Shown here in pieces: positions 26,612 through 33,842 of a stretch of 64,000 nt of DNA (its first letter is position 1; the number at the start of each line of letters is the position of its first letter). The notes beneath the pieces were generated by a model. That model saw only the letters and a list, made by a program, of their open reading frames with translations. It did not search any database and was not told where the DNA came from. The stretch covers positions 1,488,001 to 1,552,000 of the forward strand of contig NKJC01000001.1 of assembly GCA_002256435.1 (NCBI GenBank), in the 5' to 3' direction. This DNA comes from Chitinophagaceae bacterium BSSC1. GTDB taxonomy: Bacteria; Bacteroidota; Bacteroidia; Chitinophagales; Chitinophagaceae. The position numbers and the translations under genes were made by a program.

Positions 26612-26730
26612 GAGGAAAGTGAAGAGATAAGAGTGAAGAATGAAGAGTGTAGGAAGATTGTAGTAAAGAGTAGAATAGGGAGGAAAGTGAAGAGATATGA
26701 GATCTGAGTGAAAGGGACGCAAGATAGGTT
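26612..26730. repeat. Right copy of the 112-119 base direct repeat flanking element A
   Basis: This imperfect copy of 26247-26358 starts GAGGAAAGTGAAGAGATAAG and ends GGGACGCAAGATAGGTT. The pair brackets repeat element A and suggests a duplication or recombination event around it. Confidence 0.8.
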
Positions 26731-26748
26731 CATCTATATATTATTAAA

Positions 26749-26781
26749 GCCCCGCAATGGAATGACTGCGGGGCCTTTTTT
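26749..26781. terminator. Rho-independent terminator at the end of the thioredoxin-like cluster
   Basis: GCCCCGCA (26749-26756) pairs with TGCGGGGC (26767-26774), followed by a T-run (26776-26781) on the plus strand and TTTAATAATA on the minus strand. It lies just after the stop of the minus-strand gene ending at 26786. Confidence 0.85.
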
Positions 26782-26785
26782 GGAA

Positions 26786-27436
26786 TTATTGGACTGTCTT
26801 GCCAAAGTAGTTGGGTTCATAGGGTTCACCTTGGAGAATCTTGAGTAGATCTTTTTCAATGGACTCTTTGGGATACTCAATGAATCGGCCAATTTCGGTT
26901 TTGCCTTTGTACACAATGAGGGTGGGTACCCGAACAATGTTTTTTCCTTGCTCTTCATGGCCAGGACTTTTCTTGTATGCTTCGGGAGTATTGTTTACAA
27001 AGACCAATTGCAATTTGGTACTATCAAAGCCTGCGGCTGCTAAGATCTTCAGCATGCGGGGCACTTCTCTTTTACTATCGCCACACCAAGTGCCTAGAAA
27101 AATTTGCAGGGTTTTGCCCTTTAGTAATTCCTTGATTTTGGGAATGAGCAAACTATCTGGTTGGTAGGCTTGATAATTGGTTAGGAACCAATCAGCAAAG
27201 GGTGCTTGACGCAGATCTGCAATGGGATGAATGCCCAGCATGTGCGTTGTTGCTTGTGGGCTATTAATGGTGTTGCTATTTTCATTGCCGAGGTTATTGC
27301 TGGTAACAAAATTCTTGTTTTTAATTAGTTCATTACCGGTGTTGGATTGAATGGTAGGCGCGTTGGTTTGAACCATACGGGTATGGTTACAGGAGATCAG
27401 CCACATAGTGACGATCACCAGCATGATTGGTTTCAT
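26786..27436 (-). CDS. Thioredoxin-fold lipoprotein with monothiol CGDS site
   Basis: This 216-residue protein starts with a lipoprotein signal peptide (LISC, Cys16), followed by a Ser/Asn/Thr-rich linker to about residue 65 and a thioredoxin-like domain. The active-site position reads TWCGDSKREVP (C118), with Ser in place of the second cysteine, so it cannot form the classical CXXC disulfide. The cis-proline loop is NIVRVPT, preceded by the unusual SPGHEEQGKN. A paralogue with the same features lies about 480 bases upstream (27917-28480), and the two bracket a small cysteine-containing secreted protein. A periplasmic redox, metallochaperone or glutathionylation-type role is possible; none is shown by the sequence. 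Confidence 0.82.
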   Translation of the reverse strand: MKPIMLVIVTMWLISCNHTRMVQTNAPTIQSNTGNELIKNKNFVTSNNLGNENSNTINSPQATTHMLGIHPIADLRQAPFADWFLTNYQAYQPDSLLIPKIKELLKGKTLQIFLGTWCGDSKREVPRMLKILAAAGFDSTKLQLVFVNNTPEAYKKSPGHEEQGKNIVRVPTLIVYKGKTEIGRFIEYPKESIEKDLLKILQGEPYEPNYFGKTVQ

Positions 27437-27482
27437 CTGATGTTAATTAGAATTGATTAATAGGATTAACTGATATGTAATC

Positions 27483-27824
27483 CTATACTTTGGGTGGATG
27501 AAACACAGATCCTTGGTGCTGGATGGGAATGCGGTTGTTCTGCTTGGTTTGAAAATTTGTTGCAGAACTGAGTGGACTTGTTTGAAACTGGTATTTTTCT
27601 TGAGCCAAGTATTTCCAGTCTGTTTTTTGTTCAAGATTTTGTTGCTTTTCTGATTGACCATCGGTACTGGGATAAGCAGCTACGTCTATGATTTTACTAC
27701 AATCACAGAAACGTGGGTCTTCATTCATCATGGCCTTAAAAGAGCAGTCTGCATAGAGCAAGATTTTTGCATAAGGTGGTGCAAAAAGGGCTAGGGATAA
27801 TATGACTGCTAATAGGTTTTTCAA
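27483..27824 (-). CDS. Small secreted protein of unknown function with three clustered cysteines
   Basis: This 113-residue protein begins with a convincing signal peptide (MKNLLAVILSLALFAPPYA). The mature N-terminus carries ADCSFKAMMNEDPRFCDCSK, three cysteines in a C-x12-C-x-C arrangement; the rest is hydrophilic and rich in Gln, Asn and Ser. I do not recognise the family. It is transcribed between two thioredoxin-like paralogues on the same strand, and three clustered cysteines in an exported protein would suit a metal site or a thiol substrate of those neighbours (inference). An overlapping frame at 27443-27661 is a shadow. Confidence 0.6.
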   Translation of the reverse strand: MKNLLAVILSLALFAPPYAKILLYADCSFKAMMNEDPRFCDCSKIIDVAAYPSTDGQSEKQQNLEQKTDWKYLAQEKYQFQTSPLSSATNFQTKQNNRIPIQHQGSVFHPPKV

Positions 27825-27916
27825 ACTTGGCGTTGCTACAAGTTAACCAATTCATTTGATTGTTGTATCAATCCTACAAAAGAGCACATATAAATGAGCT
27901 ATTATAAAATAAGCCC

Positions 27917-28480
27917 TTATAAAATGAGCTCACTAAAATGTGGTGTATAGGGTTTGCCAGTTAAGATTTTCAACAGGTCTTTTTCAAATGATTCTACCGG
28001 TGCATCAATGATGCGGCCAATTTCTTTCTTGCCTTTGTAAAGAATATAGGTAGGCACACGTACAATATTTTTTCCCTGCTCCTCGTGCCCCGGACTTTGG
28101 CGATTCATGGTGCCGCTATTGTTTAAAAAGATCAGTTTGAATTGACTACTATCAACTTCAGCTGCTTGTAAAATTTTCAATACACCTGGCATATCGGCCC
28201 TACTTTCTCCACACCAAGTGCCTACAAAAAATTCTATCCGCTTGCCCTTGAATGCTTTTCTAATAGCAGGGATCAGGGAACTATCTACTTGGTATTTTTC
28301 AAAATTGGGGATGAACCATTTGGCAAAAGGTGCTTGCTCCAACAATTTGGGAGAAGATGGCCCCAGGAGAATGGCAGGTTTTTGTTCTGAGGGCTCTTGC
28401 AGTGTTTGTGCATGCAAGGAAGAAGCATGCCATATAAGGCTTGCAAGAAAAAGAATGGTATAAAAGTTGGATTTTTTCAA
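27917..28480 (-). CDS. Periplasmic thioredoxin-fold protein with monothiol CGES site
   Basis: This 187-residue protein has a signal peptide ending near LHAQT and a thioredoxin-like domain that parallels the gene at 26786-27436. Shared features are FVGTWCGESRADMPGVLKIL (C90, again lacking the second redox Cys), the SPGHEEQGKNIVRVPT block with the cis-proline, and YKGKKEIGRIID. Here the protein is a soluble periplasmic form rather than a lipoprotein. The pair looks like an ancient tandem duplication separated by one small gene. It is followed by 92 bases with no feature before the small protein. The substrate is unknown. Confidence 0.82.
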   Translation of the reverse strand: MKKSNFYTILFLASLIWHASSLHAQTLQEPSEQKPAILLGPSSPKLLEQAPFAKWFIPNFEKYQVDSSLIPAIRKAFKGKRIEFFVGTWCGESRADMPGVLKILQAAEVDSSQFKLIFLNNSGTMNRQSPGHEEQGKNIVRVPTYILYKGKKEIGRIIDAPVESFEKDLLKILTGKPYTPHFSELIL

Positions 28481-28492
28481 AGGATCTGCTTC

Positions 28493-29467
28493 CTACAAGT
28501 TATGTATTTTTTTCAACTCTGCACAGATGCGATTGATGGAATCAACCGGTGAGTGGTATTGAAAACTAGGTAGGGCTTTTAATAATTTACTATTGTCAAA
28601 AACAACTTTAGCCCTTGCTGTGCGCGATGTTTCTTTGGTTAGTAAGGGTTGTTTGCCTGTGAACATAGATTTAATGCCTTCTAATCGCCAAACAATTTCT
28701 GCAAATAGTGGACTCACTTTTAGGTGTGGACGTTTTTTGCCAAATCCGTCTGCAATCATATTGAATACATCGCGATAGCCCAGATTGGCACCACTCAAAA
28801 TAAAACGTTGCGCACTAATCTCAGATGCCATGAGCGCTTGCATAGCCGCTACTACATCTAGCACGTCTACAAAACCACTGCTTCCTTCTGTATACCAAGG
28901 AAACTGATCATAGGCCGATTTAAAAATGGCTGATGAACCCTTGGTCCAATCGCCGGAACCAAGTATGATTACTGGATTCACAATCACCGCATTCAAACCC
29001 TCTCCAATGCCCCTCCAGACCTCCATCTCGGCCAGGTATTTGGTTTTTCCGTACTCACTGTTAGAAGTTTCTTCAGTCCAATCCATGGTTTCATTAATGG
29101 CTTGATCAGTGCGGATTCTTCCAAGTGCTGCAACGGAACTCACGAAAACCATTTTGCGAATCCCTGCTTCTAAGGAAGCGTTTACAATATTGGCCGTGCC
29201 TTCTATATTGGTCAAATGCATGGCTTCTTGCCCCTTAGCACTAAAAGAAACAATAGCTGCGCAGTGATAGACTTCTGTAACCCCTTCCATAGCAGCTTCT
29301 AATGCTACAACGTCTAGGATATCGGCCTGAAACCAGTCTATCTTTTCTGCTCCTGGAAAGCTTGGGATTGAAGTTCTATAGAGGGCCCTAACGGGTTGTC
29401 CTTTTGATACTAACTGGCTTACCAGGTGTGAGCCTACCAATCCTGTTGCGCCGGTTACTAATATCAT
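28493..29467 (-). CDS. NAD(P)-dependent epimerase/dehydratase (extended SDR)
   Basis: This 324-residue extended short-chain dehydrogenase has the Rossmann motif VTGATGLVGSHLV at the N-terminus, the VYHCAAIVSF segment, catalytic Ser in FVSSVAALG and the YGKTK (YxxxK) motif. It resembles the dihydroflavonol 4-reductase / 3-beta-hydroxysteroid dehydrogenase-like branch, which in bacteria acts on various hydroxy or keto groups of nucleotide sugars or lipids. It lies between the redox cluster and the Fur-family gene on the same strand, with 12 bases to the next gene downstream, and may be co-transcribed. The substrate is unknown. Confidence 0.86.
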   Translation of the reverse strand: MILVTGATGLVGSHLVSQLVSKGQPVRALYRTSIPSFPGAEKIDWFQADILDVVALEAAMEGVTEVYHCAAIVSFSAKGQEAMHLTNIEGTANIVNASLEAGIRKMVFVSSVAALGRIRTDQAINETMDWTEETSNSEYGKTKYLAEMEVWRGIGEGLNAVIVNPVIILGSGDWTKGSSAIFKSAYDQFPWYTEGSSGFVDVLDVVAAMQALMASEISAQRFILSGANLGYRDVFNMIADGFGKKRPHLKVSPLFAEIVWRLEGIKSMFTGKQPLLTKETSRTARAKVVFDNSKLLKALPSFQYHSPVDSINRICAELKKIHNL

Positions 29468-29501
29468 CAGGTCTGTTTTAGGGGATTAATGTTGTACTAA
29501 G

Positions 29502-29918
29502 TTATTGGCATTTGATACAGGTACCACTGGCCACCAAATCTAGTTGATGCACTTGGTATCCTGCGGGTAATTGAACAGCAGGAACGGTTACATGGTCTAG
29601 ACAATAAGTAGTACCACAAACATCGCACATAAAGTGTACGTGGTTGTCATGGTGATGTCCTTCTGTGCATGCGTCTTTGCAGAGTGCATAGCGCACAGAA
29701 TTATCAGCAGAGGGTATGGTATGCAGGATGCCTTTTTCAACAAAGGTCTGCAGGGTTCTATAAATAGTTACGCGGTCAAATTCGTCACCGCTATGTTGTT
29801 CAATATCGGCGTGAGCCAAAGCTGCTTTGCGTTGTAAGAACAGCTCAAGAATTTTCTTGCGGCTATCCGTAACACTTAACTGGCTTCTTTTTAGGGTATC
29901 AATAATTCTTGGATGCAT
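29502..29918 (-). CDS. Fur-family metalloregulator
   Basis: This 138-residue DNA-binding repressor has an N-terminal winged helix with the recognition stretch DEFDRVTIYRTLQTFVEKGIL, followed by a dimerisation domain with metal-binding residues: HHHDNHVHFMCDVCGTTYC and a C-terminal CIKC, which together make a structural Cys4 zinc site. Length and motifs fit Fur/Zur/PerR; the His-rich EGHHHDNHVH loop is often seen in Zur-like members, but I cannot fix the metal. It lies three bases after the SCO gene and is probably co-transcribed with it. A palindrome in the neighbouring merC promoter (30655-30669) is a plausible target. Confidence 0.88.
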   Translation of the reverse strand: MHPRIIDTLKRSQLSVTDSRKKILELFLQRKAALAHADIEQHSGDEFDRVTIYRTLQTFVEKGILHTIPSADNSVRYALCKDACTEGHHHDNHVHFMCDVCGTTYCLDHVTVPAVQLPAGYQVHQLDLVASGTCIKCQ

Positions 29919-29921
29919 GAA

Positions 29922-30581
29922 TTACCTAGGGTTGTTATTGAAAATCCCGTTGACAAAATTGCCCGTGCCGGCTTTTTCATCCAACAAGATACGGATGTCT
30001 TTTTTGAGTTGGTCCAATTCGGCGGTTTTCAAACCATCATAAACCTGTCCACGTACTTTGCCGTCTTTGTCAACCAAGGCAAAAAATTGGGTATGGATAA
30101 ATTGGTCTTCAATTTTGTCCAAACTGTTTTTGGGATCATCCAATAAATATGCGCTCCGCGCGATGTTATACAAGCTATCTTTTCTACCAGTGAGGAATTG
30201 CCATTTGCGGGTATCGGCACCCAATGAGTCTGCATACACTTTCATGCGGGCAACCGTGTCTCTCTGTGGGTCACAAGTATGAGAGAGGATCATAAAGTCT
30301 GGTTCGTCTTTAAAAGCCGCATAAATGTCTTTCATATTGGTATTCATCTTGGGGCAGATACTTTTGCAATTGGTAAAGAAATATTCTACCACGGTTACCT
30401 TACCCAACATATCACGGTCAGTAAAAGGAAGTCCATCCTGTGTAGTAAATTGAAAGGGTTTGGTATAACTAATGACCGGCAATTTGGCGCGCCAAAAATC
30501 TGTACCACGGAATAGGAAATAGTAAAATCCCAAAACCAAGACCAGAAAAAACAAGAGATAGGCAACCAGTTTCTTATTCAT
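29922..30581 (-). CDS. SCO1/SenC family protein
   Basis: This 219-residue copper-binding thioredoxin-fold protein is anchored by one N-terminal helix (residues 5-25) and faces the periplasm. The copper site CxxxC is in FTNCKSICPKM; the conserved histidine probably lies in DQFIHTQFFALVD. SCO proteins deliver copper to the CuA centre of cytochrome c oxidase or act as thiol reductases. The gene overlaps nothing upstream. A TACCTTTG box at 30598-30605 on the minus strand, with TTTTTG about 22 bases before it, could be its promoter. It is co-directional with, and three bases from, the Fur-family gene, so copper/zinc control of both is conceivable (inference). Confidence 0.9.
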   Translation of the reverse strand: MNKKLVAYLLFFLVLVLGFYYFLFRGTDFWRAKLPVISYTKPFQFTTQDGLPFTDRDMLGKVTVVEYFFTNCKSICPKMNTNMKDIYAAFKDEPDFMILSHTCDPQRDTVARMKVYADSLGADTRKWQFLTGRKDSLYNIARSAYLLDDPKNSLDKIEDQFIHTQFFALVDKDGKVRGQVYDGLKTAELDQLKKDIRILLDEKAGTGNFVNGIFNNNPR

Positions 30582-30597
30582 ATTTCAAAAGTTGGCA

Positions 30598-30605
30598 CAA
30601 AGGTA
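30598..30605 (-). promoter_or_regulatory. -7 box of the SCO/Fur operon
   Basis: On the minus strand this reads TACCTTTG, a perfect TANNTTTG. A TTTTTG lies 22 bases upstream, slightly longer than the usual 19-21. The SCO start codon is at 30581. Confidence 0.45.
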
Positions 30606-30651
30606 GGGAGGGATGGGCTTACCGCATCAAAAAGGAGGGAATCCTAAAATA

Positions 30652-30683
30652 TTTTGCAACAAAGTTGCATTTGTGTATATTTG
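30652..30683 (+). promoter_or_regulatory. Canonical Bacteroidota promoter of merC
   Basis: TTTTG (30652-30656), 19 bases, then TATATTTG (30676-30683), a perfect TANNTTTG, with the ATG only 10 bases further on. This is the best promoter match seen in the window. Confidence 0.8.
30655..30669. promoter_or_regulatory. Palindrome inside the merC promoter, candidate Fur-family operator
   Basis: TGCAAC (30655-30660), AAA, GTTGCA (30664-30669) is a perfect 6-3-6 palindrome. It overlaps the -33 element and lies ahead of the -7 box, so a bound protein would block RNA polymerase. A Fur-family regulator gene is about 750 bases away on the other strand. The link to it is inferred. Confidence 0.55.
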
Positions 30684-30693
30684 CCCTCTTATC

Positions 30694-31086
30694 ATGTCAA
30701 TTAAGATCAATTGGGACGCATTGGGGATTACCACATCTGTTGCTTGTGCCATTCACTGTGCCATCTTGCCCCTGTTTCTGAGCTCCCTGCCCCTTTTTGG
30801 CGTGAACATTATTGACAACCTCCGATTTGAGTATTTTATGGTGGCCCTTGCTTTTGTAGTGGGAATCTATGCACTCTATCATGGCAGAAAAAAACACCAC
30901 CACCGCTATGAACCCATGGTTCTTTTTACGGTGGGTATTTTACTGCTTCTAGCAAAAGTGATCTGGCACCAATGGCAATTATGGCTGCTTTTTCCAGCAG
31001 TGGCTTTTATTGTGGCTGGTCACTGGCTCAATTTTAGATTTTGCCGGGTTCATAACCACGCACATGCTGAAGACTGCAACCATTAA
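30694..31086 (+). CDS. MerC domain protein
   Basis: This 130-residue protein has four predicted membrane segments. The N-terminal signature CAIHCAILPLF matches the cysteine pair of MerC, which transports mercuric ions in classic mer operons. Chromosomal MerC-domain proteins in Bacteroidota are widespread and not tied to mercury resistance; a role in zinc or other soft-metal transport has been suggested by gene context. The tail RVHNHAHAEDCNH is rich in His and Cys, which fits metal handling. I placed the start at the ATG at 30694, 10 bases after a perfect promoter; the longer frame from 30613 would contain that promoter. Its stop is three bases from the convergent cysS stop. Confidence 0.85.
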   Translation: MSIKINWDALGITTSVACAIHCAILPLFLSSLPLFGVNIIDNLRFEYFMVALAFVVGIYALYHGRKKHHHRYEPMVLFTVGILLLLAKVIWHQWQLWLLFPAVAFIVAGHWLNFRFCRVHNHAHAEDCNH

Positions 31087-31088
31087 TG

Positions 31089-32591
31089 TTATGCCACAGT
31101 ATAACTGGTAGCCCCGTCTTTCTCGTCTTTTAATTGCACGCCTAGGGCAGCCAATTCATTTCTGATTTTATCGCTGGTCATAAAGTCCCGTTTGCTCTTA
31201 GCGTCTTTTCTAATGCTGATCAAGAGTTGCAATACCCCGTCTAATTGGGCACCATCACCTTGGCGTTCGCTTATCAATCCAAATACGTCTTCTATATAGA
31301 CTTTCAATTGGGTCTGCAATAATTTCAAAGTATTACTACTAATGGCCGTTTCTGCAATATGCTTGTCTTTGATAGAATTGATAATAGAAACTAGGTCAAA
31401 CATATTGGCCAACACTTTGGCTGTGCTAAAATCATCATCCATAAAGACGTCAAATTCTTGCACAAGTTGCTGTACTTTTTGATCCAATGCCGCGTCAGTT
31501 CCGGTCTGTTCTGCAATGGTATATTTAGCAAACCAATCATGTGCTTCCCACAATCTTTTGAAAGCTTTTTCAGAAGCTTGTAATGCTTCATTGCTAAAGT
31601 CTAGCGTTCCGCGATAATGACTTTGCAGAATAAAGAATCTCACCGTCATGGGTGAATAAGCCTGGGTTAAAACAGGGCTGCTGCCACTAAATAATTCAGT
31701 GAGCTTGACAACATTGTTATAACTCTTCCCCATTTTTCTGCCCTCAATGGTGATCATATTATTGTGCAACCAATAACGCGCAGGTGTTTTGTGATTGCAA
31801 ACCGTGCTCTGTGCAATCTCACATTCATGGTGCGGAAACTGTAAGTCCATACCACCACCGTGAATGTCAAATTCCTGACCCAAATATTTACTACTCATGG
31901 CCGAGCACTCAATATGCCAACCCGGGAAACCCTCTCCCCATGGGCTTTGCCAGCGCATGATATGTTCTGGCGGGGCCGATTTCCAAAGAGCAAAATCGTT
32001 TCTATTTCTTTTTTCGTCTTGGTTCTCTAGTTCTCTGGTAGTATCTAATTGCTCGTCAATATTTCTACCGCTCAGCATGCCATAAGGCTTACCCTGTTTA
32101 GAAAAATCAGTATTGTATTTTTCAACGTTGAAGTAAACAGAACCATTGGCTTCATATGCATAACCATCTGCGATGATTTTTTTGATCATCTCAATCTGTT
32201 CTACAATATGACCTGTAGCAGTTGGCTCAATACTTGGAGGCAGGTTGTTAAATTGACTCATGGCCCAATGATAGAGATTGGTGTATTTCTGCACCAGCTC
32301 CATGGGTTCTAATTTTTCCAAAATGGCTTTGCTGCTGATCTTGTCTTCAGCGGCTCTTCCTTCTTCCTCAAAATGACCAGCATCAGTGATATTGCGAACA
32401 TAGCGCACTTTATAACCCAAGTGCATCAGGTATCTATAGACAACGTCAAAAGTGATAAAGGGGCGTGCATGACCTAGGTGACTTTCACCACTTACGGTTG
32501 GTCCGCAAACATACATGCCCACATAGGGTGGGTGAATGGGGTTAAAGTCTTCTTTTTGTCTGCTAAGTGAATTATATACTTTGAGTGACAT
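31089..32591 (-). CDS. cysS: Cysteinyl-tRNA synthetase
   Basis: CysS charges tRNA-Cys with cysteine. The 500-residue class I synthetase has the HIGH-type motif in SGESHLGHARPF, zinc ligands in YVCGPTV, GWHIECS and FPHHECEIAQS, and the KMSKS-type motif as KMGKSYNN. The C-terminus holds the anticodon-binding helical domain. It is the last gene of a minus-strand directon that starts with rlmD. Upstream, separated by 60 bases, lies a 14-codon ORF that ends in seven cysteine codons (32652-32696), which strongly suggests regulation by the charging state of the very tRNA this enzyme serves. Confidence 0.96.
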   Translation of the reverse strand: MSLKVYNSLSRQKEDFNPIHPPYVGMYVCGPTVSGESHLGHARPFITFDVVYRYLMHLGYKVRYVRNITDAGHFEEEGRAAEDKISSKAILEKLEPMELVQKYTNLYHWAMSQFNNLPPSIEPTATGHIVEQIEMIKKIIADGYAYEANGSVYFNVEKYNTDFSKQGKPYGMLSGRNIDEQLDTTRELENQDEKRNRNDFALWKSAPPEHIMRWQSPWGEGFPGWHIECSAMSSKYLGQEFDIHGGGMDLQFPHHECEIAQSTVCNHKTPARYWLHNNMITIEGRKMGKSYNNVVKLTELFSGSSPVLTQAYSPMTVRFFILQSHYRGTLDFSNEALQASEKAFKRLWEAHDWFAKYTIAEQTGTDAALDQKVQQLVQEFDVFMDDDFSTAKVLANMFDLVSIINSIKDKHIAETAISSNTLKLLQTQLKVYIEDVFGLISERQGDGAQLDGVLQLLISIRKDAKSKRDFMTSDKIRNELAALGVQLKDEKDGATSYTVA

Positions 32592-32619
32592 GTTTGTTAC
32601 TTGAAAAGATTGGAAAATG

Positions 32620-32671
32620 GTTGGGTTGTCTGCAATAAAATAGGGGCTGAATTAACAGCAGCAACAACAAC
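32620..32671 (-). promoter_or_regulatory. Candidate attenuator hairpin pairing the cysteine codons with a downstream segment
   Basis: On the minus strand the cysteine-codon segment GTTGTTGTTGCTGC (32658-32671) can pair with the later GCAGACAACCCAAC (32620-32633) in three 4-bp blocks (GUUG/CAAC twice, CUGC/GCAG) with small bulges. The loop of 24 bases contains the leader stop codon. The 3' side is followed by CATTTTCC and CTTTTC before the cysS start. A ribosome stalled on the cysteine codons would prevent this pairing. Hand-folded only. Confidence 0.45.
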
Positions 32672-32696
32672 AGCAGGTATGACTCAGAAAAAACAT
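32652..32696 (-). CDS. Cysteine-codon leader peptide upstream of cysS
   Basis: This short minus-strand ORF reads MFFLSHTCCCCCCC and then stops (ATG at 32696-32694, TAA at 32654-32652): 14 codons, the last seven all cysteine, using both TGC and TGT. It lies between the preceding gene's stop at 32717 and the cysS start at 32591. Runs of regulatory codons directly ahead of the gene whose product senses or serves that amino acid are the hallmark of translation-dependent attenuators, as in trp and his leaders, and cysteine-rich leader ORFs are known upstream of sulfur genes in actinobacteria. That it functions this way here is inference, but the placement makes chance unlikely. Confidence 0.75.
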   Translation of the reverse strand: MFFLSHTCCCCCCC

Positions 32697-32716
32697 GGAC
32701 TGCAAGATAAGGTATT

Positions 32717-33829
32717 TTATTTTTTCAGGCGTAGATCTGTCACCAACATCACGTGGTCAGAAAGGTCTTCGTCTACCATATCAAATTGGCGTACAGAGAA
32801 ATGATTGTCTACCAGAATATAGTCAATGCGCAATGTGGGGGCCAGGGAAACAAAGGTTCGGCCAATGCCAAAGTCTTTTTTGAGAAAGGCATCCTGCCAG
32901 TCTCCCTTAATGTTGAAATAGGTATAGGAATTGGGCACGTCATTAAAATCGCCACAGACAATACTAGGAAAGGGACTCTTGTCTCTGGCTTCACGCACCA
33001 GGTCTGACTGAATGCCCCTTCTGGAAAAAGCCAGTTTCATTTTTCTAAAGAGATTCTTTGAGGCACTAACCGTTTCTTCGTCCTGATCTCTGATCTTCTC
33101 AATATCTGCGTAGTCATTTTTCTGAAACTTAAAAGACTGCAAATGGGTGGTATAGACCCTTATAGTGTCATCACCTTTTTTAATATCAGCATGAATCAGG
33201 CTTTCTGCAACAGGATAAGCCACCCTTCCGGTATCAATAATGGGATATTTTGAAAAGATGATACTACCACTCAGGTAATCGCCTTTATTACGCAGATAGT
33301 CTTTTGAAAAATAATGGTAAGGATGTGTTTTGCTAAACAGGGAGATATTGTCTACACTGCTCAAACTGGTATTAAATTCCTGCAGACATATGATATCCGG
33401 TTGGAGTTTTAAGATGCTTTCAGCAACATCAGTTCTAATCAGTCTTCTGGTTTCTTTGTTCTGAGTAAGTCCATTAAAGCTTTGCACATTCCAATCAATC
33501 ACGCGCATGTTGAGCTCGTGTTTTTGCTTAGTGAATCCAGAACCTGCATGCCAGGCAAAGACTACTTCTATTTGTTGCCAACCCAAACAAAGACTTAAAA
33601 AAGGTAACCATGCTAATACCGGTTTTACAATCAACCAGAAAATCATGGCAAAGAATAATAACATTACTAGGTATGGCACTATCAAACCCGTGAAACCATT
33701 CAACCACCAGTTTGCTGGATTTACATAAGGAGATAGGCAAGCTACTAGAAACAAAATGACTAGTAACAAGGTAATAGAAAGACAGAGGGTTTTAAACGCG
33801 CGGCGAAAAACGTTTTTTGCCATGCCCAC
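32717..33829 (-). CDS. Membrane-anchored endonuclease/exonuclease/phosphatase (EEP) family protein
   Basis: This 370-residue protein has three N-terminal hydrophobic helices (about residues 12-35, 45-68 and 70-90) followed by an EEP domain. Catalytic motifs are DWNVQSFNG, DIICLQEF (metal-binding Glu), VCGDFNDVPNSYTY (Asp and Asn), and DEDLSDHVMLVTDL (Asp-His pair). The domain is probably periplasmic or cytoplasmic depending on the number of helices; which substrate (nucleic acid, inositol phosphate, sphingomyelin-like lipid) is used is unknown. It is preceded by a tandem paralogue 13 bases upstream. Its stop is 20 bases before the cysteine leader ORF. Confidence 0.88.
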   Translation of the reverse strand: MGMAKNVFRRAFKTLCLSITLLLVILFLVACLSPYVNPANWWLNGFTGLIVPYLVMLLFFAMIFWLIVKPVLAWLPFLSLCLGWQQIEVVFAWHAGSGFTKQKHELNMRVIDWNVQSFNGLTQNKETRRLIRTDVAESILKLQPDIICLQEFNTSLSSVDNISLFSKTHPYHYFSKDYLRNKGDYLSGSIIFSKYPIIDTGRVAYPVAESLIHADIKKGDDTIRVYTTHLQSFKFQKNDYADIEKIRDQDEETVSASKNLFRKMKLAFSRRGIQSDLVREARDKSPFPSIVCGDFNDVPNSYTYFNIKGDWQDAFLKKDFGIGRTFVSLAPTLRIDYILVDNHFSVRQFDMVDEDLSDHVMLVTDLRLKK

Positions 33830-33842
33830 AAATTACAAAAAA

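Noticed and set aside
26494-26733. Minus-strand ORFs across the purine-rich repeat and element A
   Set aside because: They consist of translated simple repeats (SSLF, LHFPP) and hairpin units and have no protein-like features.
32652-32696. Seven Cys codons as a simple CAG/CAA microsatellite artefact
   Set aside because: The opposite strand does read AACAGCAGCAACAACAACAGCAGG, but the ORF has a proper ATG and stop, lies directly before cysS and shows mixed TGC/TGT use, so I kept the leader call while noting this alternative.
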